DNA of 64,000 nt from Taklimakanibacter sp050246735 (GTDB lineage Bacteria; Pseudomonadota; Alphaproteobacteria; Rhizobiales; Aestuariivirgaceae), in NCBI GenBank assembly GCA_050246735.1, contig JBFWVM010000001.1, positions 124,001 to 188,000 on the forward strand, in the 5' to 3' direction. Of this stretch, positions 59,508 through 64,000 are shown piece by piece. Within the stretch, counting starts at the first letter, position 1; every line of letters starts with the position of its first letter. A model generated the notes under the pieces. That model was not told the DNA's origin. It saw only the letters and a list, made by a program, of their open reading frames with translations, and made no database searches. The position numbers and the translations under genes were made by a program.

Positions 59508-60724
59508 CGGTGCTGCGTCATCCACGACGACAGCGGCCCGCGCCGTCTGGCGATCAGCGCCTGGCCGAGTTGCAGGCCGTGCAGCACCAGGCAGATCACG
59601 GTCCACCAGGCGACCGCCAGCAGACCCCAGTCAGGACGGCCCGCCAGGGTGAAGACGGTAAGGATCAGGAGATTCGGATTGCGCCTGGCGGTGATCTGCC
59701 GGAAGTGCGTGTCGATCGGGCGCCAGATATGGATCTCGAGGCCGAGCCACTTGATGGCGATGCCCTCCATCATCCGCTGGAGAACATAGCCCCCGAGGAT
59801 CGCCAGGATCGCGATCCAGAACGTCTGATCGTCGAGCGCCCGGCCCGCATGAGCGAGGCCGAGCCCCCAGGCGACGTACCAGAAGGGCGGATGCACGAGG
59901 TCGAGCCCGTGATCGAAGACGTCCCCCCATTTGCTGGAGGTGAGGGTGGTGCGCGCCAGCTTGCCGTCCACGGTATCGAGAAAGGTCATGAGCCATGCCG
60001 CTGCAAGACCCAGGCCAAAGCGGCCTTCCAGGAACAGCCAGAAGGCCAGGAAGACCAGAAGCGCGCCGACGAGCGTAACCATGTTGGGTGTCACGCCGCG
60101 CGGCGCCAGCCAGCGGGTGGCGATGAAAGCGGGCCGTGGCCACAGATGCTTGGTGACGAGATCGGTGGCGCCCTTGTAGGTTCCCATGAACATGCGCCAT
60201 TCGACCTGCCGCCGGTTGGCCGCGTCGAGCTTGAACGCGTATGGCGTCTCGCGCTTGCGCAACGCCTTCCAAAATTCGACGTCGAGCTGGTCGGGCGTGC
60301 GTGCCAGCAAGGACAGGCCGGGTGGCGGGTCGCGGCCGTCGCGCAGGATGCCGGCGATCGCCCGGCCATGCCGGCCCTGGGTCTGGACAGCCAGCGGGAC
60401 GGGCTCCTGCACGGTTCCGCCGATGAGCAGCAGATCGGGCCGTTTCGCGAGCAGGGGGATCAAGGGCTGGTCCAGCACCGCGTCGGATCGCACGAAGATC
60501 ACCGGGCCGGCGCGGCGTTCCGCCTCGGCGAGCGATATCTCCTCGACCTCCGTCTCGCGCGCGAACTGCCGGCGCAGGCGTTCGACCGGGGTCAGCGACC
60601 ACAAGCTGATGTCGCCGCTCCCTCCTATGAAGCAGAGCGCAAGTTTCGGGGTCCGGGCCGTCGCTTCACGCGAAGCCGCATCATCCTCGGGGCCGCCCGC
60701 TTTTGCCTCTCGCTGCGCCGTCAT
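59504..60724 (-). CDS. CDP-alcohol phosphatidyltransferase with N-terminal extra domain
   Basis: 406 residues from ATG 60724 (ATGA overlap with the LptG-like stop). The C-terminal ~210 residues are a membrane CDP-alcohol phosphotransferase with the full DxxDGxxARxxxxxxxxGxxxDxxxD motif (DTVDGKLARTT, SKWGDVFDHGLD). The N-terminal ~165 residues resemble a degenerate nucleotidyltransferase (FIGGSGDISLWSL, VIFVRSDAVLDQPLIPLL), a layout recalling IPCT-DIPPS-type bifunctional enzymes, without the NTP-binding glycine loop. It probably installs the phospho-head group on CDP-activated lipid. Confidence 0.83.
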   Translation of the reverse strand: MTAQREAKAGGPEDDAASREATARTPKLALCFIGGSGDISLWSLTPVERLRRQFARETEVEEISLAEAERRAGPVIFVRSDAVLDQPLIPLLAKRPDLLLIGGTVQEPVPLAVQTQGRHGRAIAGILRDGRDPPPGLSLLARTPDQLDVEFWKALRKRETPYAFKLDAANRRQVEWRMFMGTYKGATDLVTKHLWPRPAFIATRWLAPRGVTPNMVTLVGALLVFLAFWLFLEGRFGLGLAAAWLMTFLDTVDGKLARTTLTSSKWGDVFDHGLDLVHPPFWYVAWGLGLAHAGRALDDQTFWIAILAILGGYVLQRMMEGIAIKWLGLEIHIWRPIDTHFRQITARRNPNLLILTVFTLAGRPDWGLLAVAWWTVICLVLHGLQLGQALIARRRGPLSSWMTQHR

Positions 60725-61797
60725 ACGTGTTCGGTGCGGAAGGAAACGACGCCGGCGACGGCAGCCAGGCCGAGCACCGGGGCCCAGGCCGCGAACCACG
60801 GTGTGACGAAGCCGAGCTCGCCCATGGTGAGGGAGATGCCGTCGAGGATGAAGAATAGGAAGCCCGCGCCTATGCCGATGGCGAACATCACGCCGATGCC
60901 GCCGCCGCGCCGGAACCGCACGGCAAGGGGGGTGCAGAGGGCGATCATCGCGAGCGCCGTGACGAAGAGCGTCAGCCGCTTGTGCCACCAGGTCTGGTAG
61001 ACCCAGGTGGGCCTTATGCCGAAGCCGGAATTCTCGATGAAATAGCCGAGATCGCTCATGGTCATCTCTTCCGGATCGCCCGAGCGGGCGCCGGCCGCGG
61101 CGGGACGGAAGGATCCGGAATAGATCATCCGGTCGAGACGGTTCGGCGGAAGATTGTCGCGGTAATAGACCAGCACGTTCGACAGCTGCCAGCGATCCTG
61201 GTTGAGCACCGCGGTCTTGGCCATGACCTGCTCGCGCAGAAGGCCGTTCTCGTCGCGGCGGAATATGATGACGTCCTCGAGCTCCGTGGCCTGGGCGTTG
61301 GCGCTGCCGGCGCGCAGGATGTCGCGGCCGGCGCGCATCCATATCGGATCGCGCTCGCCCCCGGCCTTCAGCTTCTTCTCGCCATAGTCGCCGATGCCCC
61401 AGTCGCGCAGAGTGGGCGCCGCCCATGGCACCGCCCGATCGGTGATGAGGAAGTTCAGCCCGCCGATGAAAAGGGCGAAAGGCAGGAGCAGGAGCACGAT
61501 GCGGAAAGGCGACACGCCGGCCGACCAGATCGCCGGCATCTCGTTGCGGTAGCTCAATTCCATCAGGACGAGAAGCAGCGCGATCAGCACGCTGATCGGC
61601 AGGAAGGTCGCCAGCGTGCCGGGCGCCCGCATGAGGAAATAGGAGAAGATGATGCTGAAATCGCCATTGCGCAGCGCCAGGATCTCATGGGCATAGGTCA
61701 CGACGTCGAGCGTGATGACGAAGATCGAGATGCCGAAGAGAATGAAGACGAAGCGTATGAGAAGCATACGCGTCAGCATCCAGCCGAGAATCCTCAT
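60721..61797 (-). CDS. LptG/YjgP-YjgQ family permease
   Basis: 358 residues from ATG 61797, overlapping the LptF-like stop by 4 bp. Six transmembrane segments, three at each end, flank a periplasmic beta-jellyroll (ERDPIWMRAGRDILRAGSA and so on), the LptF/G layout. Canonical LptG moves lipopolysaccharide out of the inner membrane with LptB2, LptF and LptC. Here it is followed by lipid head-group genes rather than lptD/surA, raising the possibility that the cargo is a sphingolipid. Confidence 0.87.
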   Translation of the reverse strand: MRILGWMLTRMLLIRFVFILFGISIFVITLDVVTYAHEILALRNGDFSIIFSYFLMRAPGTLATFLPISVLIALLLVLMELSYRNEMPAIWSAGVSPFRIVLLLLPFALFIGGLNFLITDRAVPWAAPTLRDWGIGDYGEKKLKAGGERDPIWMRAGRDILRAGSANAQATELEDVIIFRRDENGLLREQVMAKTAVLNQDRWQLSNVLVYYRDNLPPNRLDRMIYSGSFRPAAAGARSGDPEEMTMSDLGYFIENSGFGIRPTWVYQTWWHKRLTLFVTALAMIALCTPLAVRFRRGGGIGVMFAIGIGAGFLFFILDGISLTMGELGFVTPWFAAWAPVLGLAAVAGVVSFRTEHV

Positions 61798-63014
61798 GCC
61801 GGATCTCCATGCAGTATGCGCACCATGATCCGGTGGAAGAACCGCCGGATGACTCCGGCGAAGCGGTCGATGAAGCCCTCCAGCCTGTCCGACCTCAGGG
61901 TGAAGGCGGTGGCCCAGAAGCGCCAGGCCGCGAAGGCGGTGAAGGCGAGGAAGGGCAGCCACATCGTGAGCCACGGCGATGTGCCATGCGCCTTGGTGGC
62001 GATGGCGCCCTGCTCGATGATCTCGTTGAGGACCACGAGCAGCACGAGGGCGATGCCGAAACGATAGGTCCGCTGGTTGCGGCGCCGGCCCAGCGCGAAG
62101 GGCACGGCGAGGAAGGGCAGCATCGGCAAGGTCAGCATCACGATCAGCCGCTTGTGCAGCTCGGAGCGCATCTCGTTGAGCGTCGTGCCCTTGGGCGGAT
62201 GGTCCTGGCGGGCGATGAGTTCGGGCAGCGTCAGCTCGCGCTCATCTTCGCCGCGCGGTCTGAAGGCTTTGTCGGCGACTTGCCCGAGCGGCGTGTCGGC
62301 CACGTCGAAGGTGCTCACTGTCGATGCCGGCGGCGTCTGGTTGGCATCCATGCTGGGCATGCGATCGATCTTCAGGCTGTGTCCGTTCTCGAGACGCAGC
62401 ACCGGCAGCGGCGCATTGGGATTCTCGATCAGCCGGCCGTTGGCCGCCGTTACCGTCTCGATCCCGCCGGCGCCGCGATTGTCGAAAAGAAAAATGCGCT
62501 CGAAGGATCCGGCGGACCGGTCGAGCTTGTCGAGGATGAAGGTGCGGGTGCCCGCCTCCATGAAGATGCCTTCTTCGGCAAGGTAGAAGACATCGACATT
62601 CTGCACGTCGAAGACCACGGCGCGGTAGGCGTAGCGGGTATGCGGCTGCAGCCAGCCGACGATCAGGAAAGAAAAGGCGGCGAGGATGACCGACAGGATC
62701 GCCACCGGCTGGGCCAGACGATGAAGGCCGATGCCGGAAGCGAGAAAGGCGTCGATCTCGCTGTCGCGCGACAGCTTGTTGAAGCTGTACAGGAGCCCCA
62801 GGAAAAGGGCCGCCGGGAGCGCCAGGCTGAGATAATGCGGCACCAGATAGGCCAGCATCTCGAAGACCACGCCGAAGGAATTCTTCTTGCCGAGCGTCGT
62901 ATCGAGCAGGCGCACCATGCGCTCGGCCAGCAGCACCACGAGGCCGATGGTGATCGACGTCACCAACGGCTTTGCCAGCTGGCGCAATACGTACCGGTCT
63001 ACGATGCGAAACAC
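61794..63014 (-). CDS. LptF/YjgP-YjgQ family permease
   Basis: 406 residues from GTG 63014. N-terminal FRIVDRYVLRQLAKPL is the LptF start helix; SRDSEIDAFLASGIG is the coupling-helix region that contacts the ATPase; a periplasmic domain and three further helices follow. It pairs with the LptG-like protein. A HIT-family gene lies 6 bp upstream. No lptB/lptC gene is in the window, so the ATPase must be shared or encoded elsewhere. Confidence 0.88.
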   Translation of the reverse strand: MFRIVDRYVLRQLAKPLVTSITIGLVVLLAERMVRLLDTTLGKKNSFGVVFEMLAYLVPHYLSLALPAALFLGLLYSFNKLSRDSEIDAFLASGIGLHRLAQPVAILSVILAAFSFLIVGWLQPHTRYAYRAVVFDVQNVDVFYLAEEGIFMEAGTRTFILDKLDRSAGSFERIFLFDNRGAGGIETVTAANGRLIENPNAPLPVLRLENGHSLKIDRMPSMDANQTPPASTVSTFDVADTPLGQVADKAFRPRGEDERELTLPELIARQDHPPKGTTLNEMRSELHKRLIVMLTLPMLPFLAVPFALGRRRNQRTYRFGIALVLLVVLNEIIEQGAIATKAHGTSPWLTMWLPFLAFTAFAAWRFWATAFTLRSDRLEGFIDRFAGVIRRFFHRIMVRILHGDPA

Positions 63015-63020
63015 GGCGGC

Positions 63021-63470
63021 TCAGTCTTTCGGCCAGTGGCGGCGGATAGCGTCGCGCAGGCCGTTATGCGCTTCGGCGGACAGGGCCGTGGGCCGGGCGA
63101 GATCGGGCTGGCCCGGCCAGCCGGCATCGGGGAATTCCGCCGCCGCGAAGCGCTGCGCTCGCGCATAGCGCGGAACGACATGAAAGTGCACATGCGGGTC
63201 GACCATCATGAGCATGAGATAGTTGATCTTGTCATAGGCGCTGAAATTCCTCAGACCGGTCTCGATGCAATGCGTTACGTGAGCCAATTCCGCAAAGGCC
63301 TGCGGCGGAATTTGGGAGAATGCCGTCCAGTCTCCCTTGGCCCCCAGGATCAGGGACCCCAGGGTCACCTGCGCCGGACGCAGCAGCACAGTCCAGTGCT
63401 TGTAATCGGCGATCAAGGTCGCGGGAAGGCCAAATTTGACGAGCGTGGCGTTCGACATGATCTGTAACAT
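63021..63470 (-). CDS. HIT-family nucleotide hydrolase
   Basis: 149 residues from ATG 63470; an ATG at 63458 is equally possible, since AAGGG lies too close to one and too far from the other. The histidine triad is DPHVHFHVVPRY, giving the HxHxH core of FHIT/AP4A-hydrolase-type enzymes. It is apparently the first gene of the lipid operon. HIT enzymes split nucleotide phosphoanhydrides, so removal of a CMP/CDP-type by-product is conceivable, but chance adjacency is just as likely. Confidence 0.85.
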   Translation of the reverse strand: MLQIMSNATLVKFGLPATLIADYKHWTVLLRPAQVTLGSLILGAKGDWTAFSQIPPQAFAELAHVTHCIETGLRNFSAYDKINYLMLMMVDPHVHFHVVPRYARAQRFAAAEFPDAGWPGQPDLARPTALSAEAHNGLRDAIRRHWPKD

Positions 63471-63506
63471 GCCCTTAGGTCATAAGGTAGCCGGTTTCCC
63501 GATTTT

Positions 63507-64000
63507 CTACAGGGTAAAGCCGGCATCGGCTACAAAAGAACCCTGGCTGCCTTCCCATCGGCGCACCGTGACGTTCGTGGTCCAGACGCCGTCCTGGCGG
63601 CGGATGTCATATAGATACCACGCCGCCGCATCGTAAGTCCCGCGACCGGGGGACGTGGCGGACGGAGCGCCCATGACATGGGCGATGCCGAAGCGCGTTT
63701 GCAGTTTGCCGCGTCCATGCCGGTGATTGTGCCCATAAAGCACGAGATCGGCGCCGTGCTCCTCGATGATCCCCTTCAACTCGCTGTCGTCGTCGAGGGC
63801 GCGCCGCCGGGAGGTGAGCCCCGGCAGCGGCGGATGGTGGATGAGGATCACACGATAGAAGCCGCGCTGCCGCAGATCGTGGAGGAGGGGCGGCAGGCGG
63901 GCCAGCTGACCGGCTCCCAGCCTGCCGCCGGCGCGGAACAGCGATTGCGGCACCGCGCTGGAAAGGGCGATCAATGCGATGTTGCGGCGCTGCCGCACGA
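63507..64000 (-). CDS. Calcineurin-like metallophosphoesterase (partial)
   Basis: About 164 C-terminal residues are visible; the N-terminus lies beyond base 64000. It retains ALIALSSAVP, GRLGAGQLARLPPLL, the metal-binding VILIHHPPLPG and LVLYGHNHRHG, typical of Icc/CpdA-like phosphoesterases, and a C-terminal beta strand region (GTYDAAAWYLYDI). Same strand as the lipid operon with a 36-bp gap before the HIT gene, so it may belong to the same transcript. Substrate unknown. Confidence 0.82.
   Translation of the reverse strand, partial: VRQRRNIALIALSSAVPQSLFRAGGRLGAGQLARLPPLLHDLRQRGFYRVILIHHPPLPGLTSRRRALDDDSELKGIIEEHGADLVLYGHNHRHGRGKLQTRFGIAHVMGAPSATSPGRGTYDAAAWYLYDIRRQDGVWTTNVTVRRWEGSQGSFVADAGFTL

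Noticed and set aside
59504..61426. A 640-codon frame suggesting an N-terminally extended CDP-alcohol enzyme
   Set aside because: The extension is an antisense-free alternative frame of the LptG-like gene; the real start at 60724 overlaps the LptG stop by 4 bp.

Overview
The window is a stretch of GC-rich chromosome from an alphaproteobacterium, most likely of the Hyphomicrobiales (Rhizobiales) or a close relative. The grounds are the strong GC bias at third codon positions, gene after gene of ABC importers and catabolic enzymes, dense ATGA stop/start overlaps, and a bacterial sphingolipid cluster. No rRNA, tRNA or CRISPR array was seen. Nearly all of the sequence is coding, apart from one decayed patch at about 23.5-25.5 kb.

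Layout. 1-2.6 kb: a ribose/fructose-type ABC sugar importer (minus strand; the binding protein is cut by the window edge). 2.8-5.0 kb: an LpxO-like hydroxylase and a DegT-type aminotransferase-fold protein. 5.1-7.5 kb: a class III PLP enzyme and an APH-type kinase, the pair that makes an aldehyde from an amino alcohol in aminoacetone/aminopropanol (RMM-type) microcompartments; an AraC-type regulator follows. 8.7-19.6 kb: a GntR-controlled amino acid cluster (proline racemase/hydroxyproline epimerase family, polar amino acid ABC importer, two aldehyde dehydrogenases, GMC oxidoreductase, HpcH/HpaI aldolase, DadA-like dehydrogenase). 19.6-23.5 kb: a bacterial microcompartment operon (acylating aldehyde dehydrogenase, two BMC-T, one BMC-P, one BMC-H and an accessory protein). 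The aminotransferase/kinase operon and the shell operon carry the same upstream architecture: paired TGTCAA half-sites 21 bp apart, then TCTAGG at the same distance. This ties the two distant operons together, probably through the AraC protein encoded between them.

23.5-25.5 kb is a scar: a HicAB toxin-antitoxin pair, a frameshifted serine recombinase remnant and dispersed repeats. 25.5-36.7 kb: an SDR and a PotABCD-like importer (minus strand), divergent from a TIM-barrel protein, AraM-type glycerol-1-phosphate dehydrogenase, HAD phosphatase, DeoR regulator, FGGY kinase and AbrB-family membrane protein; probably catabolism of a polyol or an unusual sugar.

36.7-52.0 kb looks like a self-contained regulon for an N-heterocyclic or amide compound: ferredoxin reductase, 7Fe ferredoxin, DUF2848 protein, amidase, cupin, PreA-like reductase, a Liv-type importer, a MarR regulator and a three-subunit molybdenum hydroxylase whose Fe-S subunit is fused to a CoxG domain. 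Palindromes related to GGAGTATACTCC, most containing the -10-like hexamer TATACT, lie in front of its operons.

53.3-63.5 kb holds a sphingolipid pathway. Forward genes encode acyl-ACP synthetase, ceramide-reductase-like epimerase, ACP and serine palmitoyltransferase. A converging, tightly overlapping operon encodes HIT protein, LptF, LptG, CDP-alcohol phosphotransferase, lipid kinase and a Tam41-like cytidylyltransferase. The arrangement suggests a CDP-activated route to a phosphosphingolipid head group, with its own LptFG-type exporter. A metallophosphoesterase runs off the right edge.
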